The position numbers were made by a program, and so were the translations under genes. Of a DNA stretch of 40,073 nucleotides, positions 32,354 to 40,073 are shown piece by piece. The DNA comes from Bryobacterales bacterium. GTDB lineage: Bacteria > Acidobacteriota > Terriglobia > Bryobacterales > Bryobacteraceae. The stretch spans positions 1 to 40,073 of the forward strand of contig JAEUQC010000055.1 in NCBI GenBank assembly GCA_016789905.1, in the 5' to 3' direction. The notes below the pieces were generated by a model that worked only from the letters and a program-made list of their open reading frames with translations, searched no databases and was not told the origin of the DNA. Positions within the stretch are counted from its first letter, which is position 1; each line of letters opens with the position of its first letter.

Positions 32354-32518
32354 TCAGCGGACGTCCTCTTTGCGATCCGACTCAATGGTCCGCTTCACCT
32401 TTTTGTGATAGCTCTCCCCGAACTGAGGTTTCGTTAGATCGCCGAAAACGGCCGTTGTGACTGTGTGATTCCGGCCTGGCGGTGGACTGGTCCGCCGGCG
32501 GCGAGCGGTCTGGTTCAC
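32354..32518 (-). CDS. Possible 54-residue basic protein or gene remnant
   Basis: From GTG 32518 the minus strand encodes a charged peptide with RNHTVTTAVFGDLTK and FGESYHKKVKRTIESDRKED, ending with TGA at 32354-32356. The second half has convincing coding composition; the first is Arg- and Pro-rich. There is no ribosome site and I know no family. Part of it (complement of 32446-32491) is an imperfect copy of sequence at 34450-34495, so it may be repeat-derived. Confidence 0.3.
   Translation of the reverse strand: MNQTARRRRTSPPPGRNHTVTTAVFGDLTKPQFGESYHKKVKRTIESDRKEDVR
32446..32491 (+). repeat. 46-bp imperfect repeat, copy A
   Basis: Matches 34450-34495 at 36 of 46 positions, starting AAACGGC and including TGAT-CCGGCC-GGCG. 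Most differences are C/T changes. It lies just after the topoisomerase-RecQ gene, at the point where strand composition changes. Confidence 0.5.
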
Positions 32519-32580
32519 GGTCGCAAAGCCGACTACACAGGCCCTATCGTTGTAGACGACACCGTGGATTTTGCCAAGCG

Positions 32581-33690
32581 TCAGCGAAAGAGCAATTGGG
32601 CAAACTCTATGAGCAATGCTCGAAACGTCGGCGTGCTATGACTCCCTGGGATCTCCCGAAATGTGCTCGGAATCCGTTTCTCCTCCAACACCTCACTGCG
32701 CTTGCGGTTTCCCGCCACAAACAGATCCCCGTTGCCGCACCCCAGCCAGACCAGTCGTCGGTTCAATATCAACTTCGGATTGGCCCATGCATTGCCAAAT
32801 CGATCCTGGATTTCTCTTTCGAAAATGGACCCGCCAAAAGAACCGACACTGCGGAAGACCTCCGGGTGTCGCAGGCCCAACGTAAGCGCGAGCTCACCGC
32901 CGAGGGAGTAGCCAGCGATGGCTCGGAATTCGGGACGACGCTTTGAACGATACTTACGTTCGAAATGGGGGAGAACCTCCTGGATCAGGAGAGGTTCAAA
33001 TTCACGCAGATTGTCTGCGCGAGTTCCCCCTTTCAAGAGGACGTCGGCGCGCGGCATGAGCACCAGGAGGGGCGTCAGTTGCCGTTGAGCGATCAGGTTG
33101 TCGAAGATCCGATTCGCGTAACCAACCGTGACCCAGTCGGCTTCCGTTCCCGGAGTGCCGGGGAGCAGAATCAGAACGGGAAGTGGCGCCTTTGTTCTCT
33201 CGTAGCCGGGTGGAGTGTAAACGTAATAGCTCCGCGCTCGACCCTGGAGCCCGGAATCGAAGTACTCAACATGCACGGTCCCCTTTGGTACGCGCTGGGG
33301 TTCCCACGGTGATGGCGTCTCGCCAGGGACCTCCAGACCGCTCTGTGGAAAGCGTCCGCTAGCGATGACGGTGTTCGTATTTGCGGGATCGACAGCGCGG
33401 ACTCCATCAACGCTGAAGGCATAGAAGTATGTATTCGGCGCGAGTGGCCCCGCGTTGCCAACCCAGACGCCGGCTTCACGCCTCGACAACGGGATAGGCT
33501 TGTCGGTGCGTCCCATCCAGTCCCCCGTCAGCAAGACCTCGCTGGCCTTTGGCGCATAGATCCGAAACGTGACTGTACGGTCTGCGGCTACTTCCGGTGA
33601 TACAACGGCAGGTGGTCTCGGCGTCTGCGCAAACGAGGCCGCCACGAACGAGCACCAGCCGAGCAACACACGGAGTCCACAGTGGCTCAT
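32581..33690 (-). CDS. Exported esterase with N-terminal E-set/CBM48-like domain
   Basis: A 369-residue alpha/beta-hydrolase of the esterase D/CE1 (feruloyl or acetyl xylan esterase) type. The signal peptide is MSHCGLRVLLGWCSFVAASF. Residues 25-125 form an immunoglobulin-like E-set domain (VTFRIYAPKASEVLLTGDW, then YFYAFSVDGVRAVDP), as in GlgB-type and Fes-type enzymes. The hydrolase domain has LPVLILLPGTPGTEADW, GYSLGG with the nucleophile Ser, and GSHSTPTFR with the catalytic His near the C-terminus. Substrates of relatives are plant cell-wall esters or siderophore-type esters. In-frame starts also exist at 33696 (ATG) and 33708 (TTG). The codon style differs from the block before 32.3 kb. 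Confidence 0.85.
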   Translation of the reverse strand: MSHCGLRVLLGWCSFVAASFAQTPRPPAVVSPEVAADRTVTFRIYAPKASEVLLTGDWMGRTDKPIPLSRREAGVWVGNAGPLAPNTYFYAFSVDGVRAVDPANTNTVIASGRFPQSGLEVPGETPSPWEPQRVPKGTVHVEYFDSGLQGRARSYYVYTPPGYERTKAPLPVLILLPGTPGTEADWVTVGYANRIFDNLIAQRQLTPLLVLMPRADVLLKGGTRADNLREFEPLLIQEVLPHFERKYRSKRRPEFRAIAGYSLGGELALTLGLRHPEVFRSVGSFGGSIFEREIQDRFGNAWANPKLILNRRLVWLGCGNGDLFVAGNRKRSEVLEEKRIPSTFREIPGSHSTPTFRALLIEFAQLLFR

Positions 33691-33822
33691 CGGCATTCCA
33701 TCTATCAAACCCTCAAGATCAGCCGTGCCACTCCACGCGCGGCGATAGAGAGCGAGTAATGGCGATGGGGACCTCCATCGGAGGTTGGACGACCTCCGCT
33801 CCCCTGTGTAACGAGCCGATTT

Positions 33823-34158
33823 TCAACTGCGAGCATGGCCGATATCCACGATCAGGTAGCCGCCTGACGGAATCGACTCAATGGCGGCGGTGATGTCGGT
33901 GGTGCGCTCTCTGATGACTCCCCAGTTGATTGTGCTGAGGACCAGTATCGCGATTCGTCTCCCTGCCAAATTCTGCTGGTAGGACAGTTCCTGGTCCGCC
34001 GTAATAAGCAGGTCGAATCCATCTTCCTCGGCCGCCATCAGAAGGGCTCCGTTCTTTAGACCGGACCAACCTCGAAACCAGGTAGTCAGCACCGTGTGGC
34101 GGCTGTCGACAAGAAGGCGCAATTTGTGCGGTGCGCTCTCGTCCAGAAGGATCTTCAC
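33823..34158 (-). CDS. DUF5615 PIN-like toxin of a type II toxin-antitoxin pair
   Basis: A 111-residue protein with a PIN-like (Mut7-C-related) fold. MKILLDESAPHKLRLLV carries the first acidic residue, GALLMAAEEDGFDLLITADQ the conserved second group, and LVLSTINWGVIRER the core strand. DUF5615 proteins are presumed RNases and nearly always follow a DUF433 antitoxin gene, as here. ATG 34158 overlaps the TGA of the DUF433 gene by four bases (ATGA), so translation is coupled. The target RNA is unknown. Confidence 0.85.
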   Translation of the reverse strand: MKILLDESAPHKLRLLVDSRHTVLTTWFRGWSGLKNGALLMAAEEDGFDLLITADQELSYQQNLAGRRIAILVLSTINWGVIRERTTDITAAIESIPSGGYLIVDIGHARS

Positions 34159-34382
34159 GCCGCGCGCGAAGCTTCAGCGCTCTTCGCGGCAAAATCGAGG
34201 ACGGCCAAAACCTGCTCGCGACTCACGTGGAAGTTCTCCAGCACCTCTTCGAGCGACGAGCACTTCAGGTTTTCAAGAATTGCTGACACGGGCACCCGCG
34301 TGCCGCGGAACACCCAAGCGCCGCTGACTTTGCCCGGAATGCTTTCTACCGCAGCGCACTGAGACCAGTCCAGATTAGTCAT
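34155..34382 (-). CDS. DUF433 antitoxin
   Basis: A 75-residue helix-turn-helix protein. Family features are GKVSGAWVFRGTRVPVSAIL and LEEVLENFHVSREQVLAVLD, which is the typical DUF433 pattern (P-x-I-x-G-T-R-V-x-V ... F-P-x-L-s-x-x-Q-V-x-A-x-L). It probably neutralises the DUF5615 protein and may repress the operon. TACAAT at 34399-34404 on the minus strand is a likely -10, and AGG lies eight bases before ATG 34382. GGTTAACC (34384-34391) just upstream is a possible operator half. Confidence 0.85.
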   Translation of the reverse strand: MTNLDWSQCAAVESIPGKVSGAWVFRGTRVPVSAILENLKCSSLEEVLENFHVSREQVLAVLDFAAKSAEASRAA

Positions 34383-34449
34383 GGGTTAACCTGTTGCCAT
34401 TGTAGAAGATCCGGCGACCGACCGGCAGACTGTCGCTATAGAACCCGAT

Positions 34450-34495
34450 AAACGGCGATTGCGACCGCGTGATCCCGGCCCGGCGCTCGACCGGT
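34450..34495 (+). repeat. 46-bp imperfect repeat, copy B
   Basis: Partner of 32446-32491 (36 of 46 identical). It lies upstream of the DUF433 gene. On the minus strand both copies keep an open frame with similar residues (PGRDHAV here, PGRNHTV in copy A), so they may come from a common coding sequence. Confidence 0.5.
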
Positions 34496-34574
34496 ACGTT
34501 GGCAAGGGGCGGTCCAGTCTACTGCCGCAACGCCGACTTATCGTTCCCTATCCTCGCGGAGTGCCGATCCTCGG

Positions 34575-35129
34575 CTAGATTGAGAGCGGCGGTCCAAGTA
34601 ATTCCATGCCGAACTGGCGCGCACGCTTTCGCGCTTCCGGGCTGTCCCACCGCGAGTAGTTCCCGCCGCGATCTTTGAACGCCCGGAAGCTTTCCTCCAT
34701 CTTTCCCGCCGGGCTGAAGGTCAGCAACAACCGGCCGACGCCGTTTCCTTGGAACGCGTACGCGTGCGGTGTCCGCCGCGGGACCAGGACGGAATCGCCA
34801 GGACCGATTGTAAACCGGTCGCCTCCGACCTCTATCCAGTATTCGCCCTCCAACACGTAGAACCACTCGTCCTCGTTGAGGTGGAGGTGTCGGGCGGGCC
34901 CGCCATTTCTTGTGTGTTTGTGCTCCATCGCGAACAAGGCGCCCTGTGTGTCGCCAGTGGACACCTTGAATTTGGCGGTGCTGACCCCAATGGTTCGGTC
35001 TTCCCCGAAACGGTCCTCACCGGCGCGGAGACGCTTTCCTGAGGCATGGGCCGCCGGCTTTCTCTGCGCCAGTAGGCCGAGCGGGAGACAACCGACTCCG
35101 GCGAGGACAAGACTGCGTCGATTCGTCAT
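34575..35129 (-). CDS. Exported cupin-domain protein
   Basis: A 184-residue protein with signal peptide MTNRRSLVLAGVGCLPLGLL and one cupin barrel. Motif 1 is RHLHLNEDEWFYVLEGE, with the two His and Glu of the metal site; motif 2 is GDSVLVPRRTPHAYAFQG, with the last His. Such exported single cupins include quercetinase-like dioxygenases and small-molecule binding proteins; no substrate is evident. ATG 35129 opens the signal peptide, and an upstream in-frame start (35165) is less likely. The gene is 39 bases after the ScyD-like gene on the same strand, so both may be co-transcribed. Confidence 0.82.
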   Translation of the reverse strand: MTNRRSLVLAGVGCLPLGLLAQRKPAAHASGKRLRAGEDRFGEDRTIGVSTAKFKVSTGDTQGALFAMEHKHTRNGGPARHLHLNEDEWFYVLEGEYWIEVGGDRFTIGPGDSVLVPRRTPHAYAFQGNGVGRLLLTFSPAGKMEESFRAFKDRGGNYSRWDSPEARKRARQFGMELLGPPLSI

Positions 35130-35167
35130 AGATTGTGTGATTCCTTTCCGCTCTGGCAGGAGCAACC

Positions 35168-36313
35168 CTACGGCGCCGGGTACCGGAAGATCACGCCGCC
35201 GAGAGTTGCGACGAATAGGTTACCGGTCGCCGAATCCAGGGCCGCGGCTACCGGGAGATTCAGCCCGCTCGCCAGTACTCGCCTCGATGAACCATCGTGC
35301 ACCTGAACACGCCCGGAAGGCACGGTGGCGCGCGTAGCTGGATCGGCCGCGTACTCCACTGTCACCATTCGCGCAGCGCCCGCCGCGTTGCGCTGACAAA
35401 CCAGATCCGTCACCATCGACAGGTCGCCCGCCGCCAACTGCGGCTTTGACCAGCCTCCGTCGGAAGGCCGCCAGAGTTTCACTGAGGCCGCGCCGGCCGG
35501 GAAGGGGTTGCCGGAGAGGAAGCCTACGAGCAGGCCCCCCTCGACGGCGCACACGGCTGTGGGTACATTGTCCACAAATTGCGGCCCTGGGCGCTGGTCC
35601 GGCTGGAAGCGCGTCAGCACCTGAGACTTGCCGGTTAGCGTACTCACTCTCACTAGCGACTCGCTGTTCGTGTCGACCACATACAAGAAGCCGCTGGCAA
35701 CGTCTAGCGCCACGCCATAAGGAGCGGAGACCCGCAACATCTGAACGCCACCCAGGATGTTGCGGTGCACCTGGTGAAACGCCATCAACCGCTGCACGGT
35801 GGCGCGATCGCCAGCGGCGTTCCTTAACTCCACGTCGTAGCCGTCAAACAGCGTCCACTGATCGAGCGGTGCCAGCCGGAAACCGGAGGCGATCGTGTCC
35901 GGCTCGGCCGAGAATTCCACGCGGAGTATCGACTGGAAGAGCGGCGACGAACTCCCCGCGGGATTGAACACGAACGGCGGCCCGACCTCCATGTCCGCAT
36001 CGCCGATCACCAGGTATAGCGTGCGCCCGTCCAGGGCGATTCCCGTCGGACCGAACGCCGGAACGCCATGACCTGGGGCCGCAGGCAGGCCTTCGAGTAG
36101 GTTCCGGCGCACGCCCGCCGGGCTGACAATCGAAACCCGACCCGTGTGAAGCTCGCTGGTGCCGCCTTCGCTCACCAGCAGGCTCCCGCGTGGCGTAGCG
36201 ATCATCTTCTGTGGATACTGCAGACCTTCGGAGAAGACCGTCTGGCCGGGGACCGGGAGGACAGAAACAAGGAGCAACGCGGCACTCAGGAGCGCGGGGT
36301 TCCGAGACGACAT
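35168..36313 (-). CDS. ScyD/ScyE-like secreted propeller protein
   Basis: A 381-residue exported beta-propeller of the ScyD/ScyE type (NHL-like). The signal peptide SSRNPALLSAALLLVSVLPV is followed by GLQYPQKMIATPRGSLLVSE, AFGPTGIALDGRTLYLVIGD, RVSAPYGVALDVASGFLYVV and LPVAAALDSATGNLFVATLG, each forming one blade. The family is named after cyanobacterial scytonemin cluster members but is widespread, and no such pathway is present here. AAGGA lies nine bases before ATG 36313. It diverges from the sigma factor gene across 74 bases. Confidence 0.8.
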   Translation of the reverse strand: MSSRNPALLSAALLLVSVLPVPGQTVFSEGLQYPQKMIATPRGSLLVSEGGTSELHTGRVSIVSPAGVRRNLLEGLPAAPGHGVPAFGPTGIALDGRTLYLVIGDADMEVGPPFVFNPAGSSSPLFQSILRVEFSAEPDTIASGFRLAPLDQWTLFDGYDVELRNAAGDRATVQRLMAFHQVHRNILGGVQMLRVSAPYGVALDVASGFLYVVDTNSESLVRVSTLTGKSQVLTRFQPDQRPGPQFVDNVPTAVCAVEGGLLVGFLSGNPFPAGAASVKLWRPSDGGWSKPQLAAGDLSMVTDLVCQRNAAGAARMVTVEYAADPATRATVPSGRVQVHDGSSRRVLASGLNLPVAAALDSATGNLFVATLGGVIFRYPAP

Positions 36314-36373
36314 TAGGTATATCCTTTGCGAAAATTGGTTTCGGCAAGGTAGGCGAAAAAGGCCCTCAGGAGC

Positions 36374-36379
36374 TATCAT
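36374..36379 (+). promoter_or_regulatory. -10 box of the sigma factor gene
   Basis: TATCAT ends eight bases before ATG 36388, which would place the transcript start one or two bases before the start codon. The AGGAG at 36368-36372 is too far upstream (15 bases) to be a normal ribosome site. Confidence 0.35.
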
Positions 36380-36387
36380 TCTTTTTG

Positions 36388-36966
36388 ATGATTCCGTCAG
36401 AGACACCTGCAGACGTCAGTCAACTTCTCCGAGCCTGGAGCGCCGGCGAGGCCGGGGCGCTGGACCGTCTGGCGCCGATCGTCTACGACGAGTTGCATCG
36501 CATCGCCCGCAGCCACATGGCGCGCGAGCGTTCTAGCCACACCCTGCAGGCCACCGCGCTGGTGAATGAGGCCTTCGAGAGGCTGATGGATTGCACGCGC
36601 ATGGAATGGCGCGATCGCGTCCACTTCTACTCCGTCGCCAGCCGCATGATGCGGCGCGTGCTGATCGACTATGCGCGCCGCTTCGGCTCGAAGCGCGGCT
36701 CTGGCCTGAAGCGCGTTCCTCTAGAAGAGGCCGCCGTCTTCGGCGAGGACTTCTCGGCGGATTTCCTGGCTCTGGATGCGGCGCTCGATGAACTGGCCAT
36801 GGAGGACGAGCGGAAGTGCCGCGTGGTGGAGTTGCGCTTTTTCGGCGGCATGACCGTGGAGGAAACTGCCGAGGCCCTGGGGCTTTCCTCAATCACGGTG
36901 ATCCGCGAATGGAACTTCGCTAAGGCTTGGCTTTACCGCGCGATTTCGGGAGGCAACCCGGAGTGA
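36388..36966 (+). CDS. ECF-type RNA polymerase sigma factor (TIGR02999-like)
   Basis: A 192-residue sigma factor of the acidobacterial/planctomycete group that is paired with protein kinases. Region 2 shows ELHRIARSHMARERSSHTLQ, ATALVNEAFERLMD, RVHFYSVASRMMRRVLIDYA. Region 4 shows CRVVELRFFGGMTVEETAEA, LGLSSITVIREWNFAKAWL. No anti-sigma gene is adjacent; in this group control is thought to pass through the cognate Ser/Thr kinase. The kinase gene starts at the GTGA overlap with its stop codon. ATG 36388 is chosen because similarity begins directly after it. Confidence 0.9.
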   Translation: MIPSETPADVSQLLRAWSAGEAGALDRLAPIVYDELHRIARSHMARERSSHTLQATALVNEAFERLMDCTRMEWRDRVHFYSVASRMMRRVLIDYARRFGSKRGSGLKRVPLEEAAVFGEDFSADFLALDAALDELAMEDERKCRVVELRFFGGMTVEETAEALGLSSITVIREWNFAKAWLYRAISGGNPE

Positions 36967-39779
36967 CCCGCGAACGCTGGGAGCAGACGCAGCAACTTTT
37001 CGCGGCGGCGCTGGAACAGTCAACCGGCGAGCGCTTTGCTTTTCTGGAGCGGGAGTGCGCAGGCGACCTCCAGTTGCGGCGCGAAGTGGAGTCGTTGCTC
37101 ACGGCGCGCGGGAAGGCTGGCGGATTTCTGGACGAACCCGCTTTGCCAGCGGCCGCCCGCGGCGTCGCACTCGCGAGGCGCAGCATGCAATGCGGCGACA
37201 TGGTTGGTCCTCATCGATTGATCGCTCGTTTAGGCAGCGGCGGAATGGGCGACGTGTGGCGGGCGCACGATACTCGCTTGGGCCGCGACGTGGCGCTGAA
37301 GTTTTGCGGCGGCGAACTGAACCAGCGGATGGTGGGCGAGGCTCGGGCGATCGCCGCGTTGAATCACCCTAACGTCTGCCAGCTCTACGATGTCGGCCCG
37401 GACTACTTGGTGATGGAGTTGGTGGAAGGCGAGGCGCCGAAGGGTCCTTTGCCAGTGGCTGCGGTACTGCGTTACGCCAGCCAAATCGCAGACGCATTGG
37501 AAGCGGCCCATGAAAAGGGCATCGTGCATCGCGACCTGAAGCCCGGCAATATCCTAATTCGTCTGGACGGCACCGTGAAAGTGCTGGACTTCGGGATCGC
37601 CAAGTGGACGCAGGCCGAGGAGGGCATTCGGTCAAACACCGCAAGCGGCACGATTGTTGGCACGCCCGCTTGGATGAGTCCCGAGCAAGCACGCGGCCAG
37701 TGCGTCGACAAGCGCGCCGACATCTGGGCCTTTGGACTGCTGCTCTATCAGCTTGCGACAGGCACGAATCCTTTTGAGCGGGCCACGGTGCCCGAGACGC
37801 AGGCGGCCGTCCTGACAGCGGAACCAAATTGCGCTGCGCTCCCAGTGGAACTCCGCCGACTGATCCGCAAGTGCCTTGAGAAGGACCCGAAGCAGAGGCT
37901 ACGCGACATCGGCGATGCTTGGGAACTCCTGGAAAGACCGGCGGAATCCGAGCCAATCCAGCCCGGGACGACGGAGACACGGAGGCGTTGGCTCACGGCA
38001 ATCATCGCAGTGGCGATTGCGAGTCTGGCCGGGATCGCCTTATGGCGAACCATGGCGCCGTCCGGCACCACGCCGAAGATGATGCGGCTTGATCTCGATC
38101 TGGGTGCCGACTTTCAACTGGACGCCTCCGGCGCGGCCGACCTGATTCTCTCTCCCGACGGATCAAGCCTCTCCTTCGTGTCGGGAGGCCGCCTTTACCT
38201 GCGCTCGCTTCAGGATGCCGCACCAAAACCGATAGGGTCGCTGAGCGGCGTGCATACGCCGTTCTTTTCGCCCGACGGCCGCTGGATCGCGTTCTTCGCG
38301 CACGGCAAACTGCGGAAGATTTCCATCACCGGCGAAAATGCCGCCGATATCTGCCCGACCAGTGCCTACTACGCGGGCGGCGCTTGGAGCGTGGATGGAA
38401 ACATCGTCGCTTCCTTAGCGGCGTCCGGCCCTTTGCAGGTTGTGCCCTCATCCGGCGGAACGCCCAAGCCGTTCACTGTGCTCGATCAAGCCCGAGGCGA
38501 AACTACGCACCGCTTTCCCCAATTCCTGCCCGGCGGCAGGGCGATGCTGTTCACCTCCCACAACGCGATTACCGGATTCGACAGCGCCGATATTGACGTA
38601 ATGACGCTCTCCGACGGCCGCCGGAAGAGGTTGATCCACGGAGGGAGTTTCGGCCGGTATGTGGCGAGCGGTCACCTGCTTTACGTCACGCGCGGGGCGC
38701 TCTACGCTGTGCCCTTCGACGTGGATCGATTGGAGCTAACCGGCGCACCGGCGAGGGTGGAGGGCGATATCGCCTATTCCTTGTTGGGCGCGGCTCAGTT
38801 CGATGCTGCCGCCACCGGAACCCTGGTGTTTCGCGCGAGTGGCTCCGGCGTCGCTCGTGTCACCTTGGACCGGCTGGACAACCGGGTCGGTCCCCGATCG
38901 TTGTGGAGCAAGCCCGGCACCTATCTGAATCCGCGCGTGTCGCCAGATGGCCAGCGGATTCTCTTGGCTTCGCACAACCAAGCCGATTTGACCCTGTCCG
39001 CCCTCGATGTGCGGCGCGAGATGATTCAGCCTATGGTTCAGTACGAGTCCGGAAGAGCGCCCGTAAACCAGCCTCTGGCGATCTGGACGCCGGACAATCG
39101 GTTTGTGGTATTCCGGGGGGACGGTGGTATGTACTGGGTTTCCGCGCAACACGGAGGCGGAACTCCGCAGCGCCTGACCACCAGCCCGCTCTCGCAGGCG
39201 CCGAGCTCCTTTTCGCCCGACGGCCGCACGCTCGCATTTTACCAGGGCCGCGGAGTGGTTGGCGCCTCGGATGTGTTTACGGCGACCATCAAGAACGACG
39301 GGGCGACGCTGGTAGCGAACGACCCGAGGCCATTGGTTGCGACGAGCGCGGATGAGAGCCATCCCTCGTTCTCACGTGACGGCCGCTGGCTGGCCTACTC
39401 TTCGGCTGGACCAGCGGGTCAGGAGGTCTACGTGAAGGCTTGGCCTGACGACGGACGGTCCTGGCAAGTCTCCAGCGGAGGCGGATCGCAGCCGCGCTTC
39501 TCCCGTTCTAAAGACGTCCTCTACTTTCTGGATGCGGGTCATCGCGTGATGACGGTTCCCTATGACGTCGCGGATCGCGCCTTCGTGGCTGGCCGGGCCC
39601 GCCGTTGGTCCGAGCAGCGTGTGGCGGATCTCGGGCCGCATTTCTGGAGCTACGACGTGTGGCCGGACCAAGACGCCGTGGTGGTCCTGACGGTTCCCGA
39701 AGGTTCGCAGCACCGCGGAAGCTTGGTCGTAGTGCTGAACGCGTTCGAGTACCTTCGACGCTTGGCGCCCGCCAAGTGA
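36963..39779 (+). CDS. Membrane Ser/Thr protein kinase with C-terminal TolB/WD40-like propeller
   Basis: A 938-residue PknB-type kinase. GTG 36963 overlaps the sigma factor stop (GTGA). Residues 1-75 form a helical N-terminal segment seen in such kinases (RERWEQTQQLFAAALEQ, REVESLLTARGKAGGFLDEP). The kinase domain (about 83-325) has LGSGGMGDVWRAHD, K113 in VALKF, HRDLKPGN (D191, N196), DFG (D209), GTPAWMSPEQARG and DIWAFGLLLYQL. A membrane helix (343-361) separates it from an extracytoplasmic region made of PD40/TolB-like blades (LSPDGSSLSFVSG, FSPDGRWIAFFAHG, FSPDGRTLAFYQGR, FSRDGRWLAYSSAG). It probably senses an extracellular ligand and phosphorylates cytoplasmic targets such as the adjacent sigma factor. 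Confidence 0.93.
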   Translation: MTRERWEQTQQLFAAALEQSTGERFAFLERECAGDLQLRREVESLLTARGKAGGFLDEPALPAAARGVALARRSMQCGDMVGPHRLIARLGSGGMGDVWRAHDTRLGRDVALKFCGGELNQRMVGEARAIAALNHPNVCQLYDVGPDYLVMELVEGEAPKGPLPVAAVLRYASQIADALEAAHEKGIVHRDLKPGNILIRLDGTVKVLDFGIAKWTQAEEGIRSNTASGTIVGTPAWMSPEQARGQCVDKRADIWAFGLLLYQLATGTNPFERATVPETQAAVLTAEPNCAALPVELRRLIRKCLEKDPKQRLRDIGDAWELLERPAESEPIQPGTTETRRRWLTAIIAVAIASLAGIALWRTMAPSGTTPKMMRLDLDLGADFQLDASGAADLILSPDGSSLSFVSGGRLYLRSLQDAAPKPIGSLSGVHTPFFSPDGRWIAFFAHGKLRKISITGENAADICPTSAYYAGGAWSVDGNIVASLAASGPLQVVPSSGGTPKPFTVLDQARGETTHRFPQFLPGGRAMLFTSHNAITGFDSADIDVMTLSDGRRKRLIHGGSFGRYVASGHLLYVTRGALYAVPFDVDRLELTGAPARVEGDIAYSLLGAAQFDAAATGTLVFRASGSGVARVTLDRLDNRVGPRSLWSKPGTYLNPRVSPDGQRILLASHNQADLTLSALDVRREMIQPMVQYESGRAPVNQPLAIWTPDNRFVVFRGDGGMYWVSAQHGGGTPQRLTTSPLSQAPSSFSPDGRTLAFYQGRGVVGASDVFTATIKNDGATLVANDPRPLVATSADESHPSFSRDGRWLAYSSAGPAGQEVYVKAWPDDGRSWQVSSGGGSQPRFSRSKDVLYFLDAGHRVMTVPYDVADRAFVAGRARRWSEQRVADLGPHFWSYDVWPDQDAVVVLTVPEGSQHRGSLVVVLNAFEYLRRLAPAK

Positions 39780-40073
39780 TGCGCTGCCATCCCGTAGTCA
39801 ACGGTCCGATTCGAATGACCCGTCGGCCCGCCGGATTGCGCAGCCGTGGCGAAATACAGTCGATGATGCACTTGGAGACTGGGTGCTCGCAAATAGCTCG
39901 CTATGGAACAGGTTGTTCGATAGAGAACGATCAACGGCGTAGTGTAGAATCTCCCTATCCTTGATCGAAAGGCGGCGTGCTGTGAAAGAGTGCAAGGCGA
40001 AGCGGCCCGCATCAAGAGGTAGCGACGATGGGGCGAGCGAACGGGAGTAGCGGATAATCGAGGCATGACGATT
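39780..40073. other. Intergenic end of the window
   Basis: About 290 bases after the kinase gene with no recognised gene. GTTC-GATAGA-GAAC (39914-39927 region) is a small inverted repeat and TAGAAT near 39946 is a weak -10 candidate. ATGACGATT at 40065-40073 could be the first codons of the next gene, but the window ends there. Confidence 0.35.

Overview
The window looks like chromosomal DNA of a high-GC soil acidobacterium, most likely near Solibacter/Bryobacter (class Terriglobia). The call rests on family content and not on a marker gene: an 'acidobacterial duplicated orphan permease' with its own PadR repressor, an Oar-like TonB-dependent receptor with a carboxypeptidase-regulatory N-terminus, a TIGR02999-type ECF sigma factor overlapping a Ser/Thr kinase with a TolB-like propeller, a PEP-CTERM protein, and a remnant of the C-terminal domain (TIGR03437) that is very common in Solibacter secreted proteins.

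Layout. (1) 1-5.1 kb is accessory and decaying DNA: an IS end interrupting a TIGR03437 gene, a PEP-CTERM protein, a 583-bp element with terminal inverted repeats that carries one Cys-rich gene and cuts off a RelE-type toxin gene, a DUF5694-type gene with an internal amber codon, an IS630 scrap and an Rpn-type PD-(D/E)XK protein. (2) 5.1-18.0 kb is an ordinary chromosomal block: an aldehyde dehydrogenase pseudogene, an RluA-type pseudouridine synthase with a DinB protein, PadR plus a membrane protein, a large secreted propeller protein, PadR plus ADOP permease, then a minus-strand run of exported metabolic enzymes (M19 dipeptidase, AGE-family epimerase, AAC(3)-like acetyltransferase, interrupted YdeI-like gene) that continues with a class V aminotransferase to 19.3 kb. 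(3) 19.4-28.3 kb: the TonB-dependent receptor, a DUF7009-like protein, a hybrid histidine kinase with a substrate-binding sensor, a serine hydrolase and an acyltransferase. (4) 28.4-32.3 kb: one 1303-codon gene encoding a type IA topoisomerase (TopB/Topo III type) fused in frame to a complete RecQ helicase with zinc site, winged helix and HRDC domain. This is the most striking object in the window. (5) 32.3-40.1 kb: a second stretch of different composition with an esterase, a DUF433/DUF5615 toxin-antitoxin pair, a cupin, a ScyD-like propeller protein, and the divergent sigma factor/kinase pair.

How the genes work together. The two PadR genes sit directly in front of the membrane proteins they probably control. 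The sigma factor and kinase overlap by four bases and probably form one signalling unit. The M19, AGE and aminotransferase products all carry export signals and face a TonB receptor across a short divergent gap, which suggests periplasmic processing of an imported peptide or amino sugar; this is inference. The Topo III-RecQ polypeptide joins the two activities that in other organisms (BLM-Top3, Sgs1-Top3, RecQ-Topo III) cooperate to dissolve or decatenate DNA junctions.

Between about 5.1 and 32.3 kb the + strand is G-rich whichever strand a gene is on. Outside those points the bias fades, which supports reading the two ends as separate acquired or rearranged segments. No rRNA, tRNA, CRISPR array or phage structural gene was recognised.
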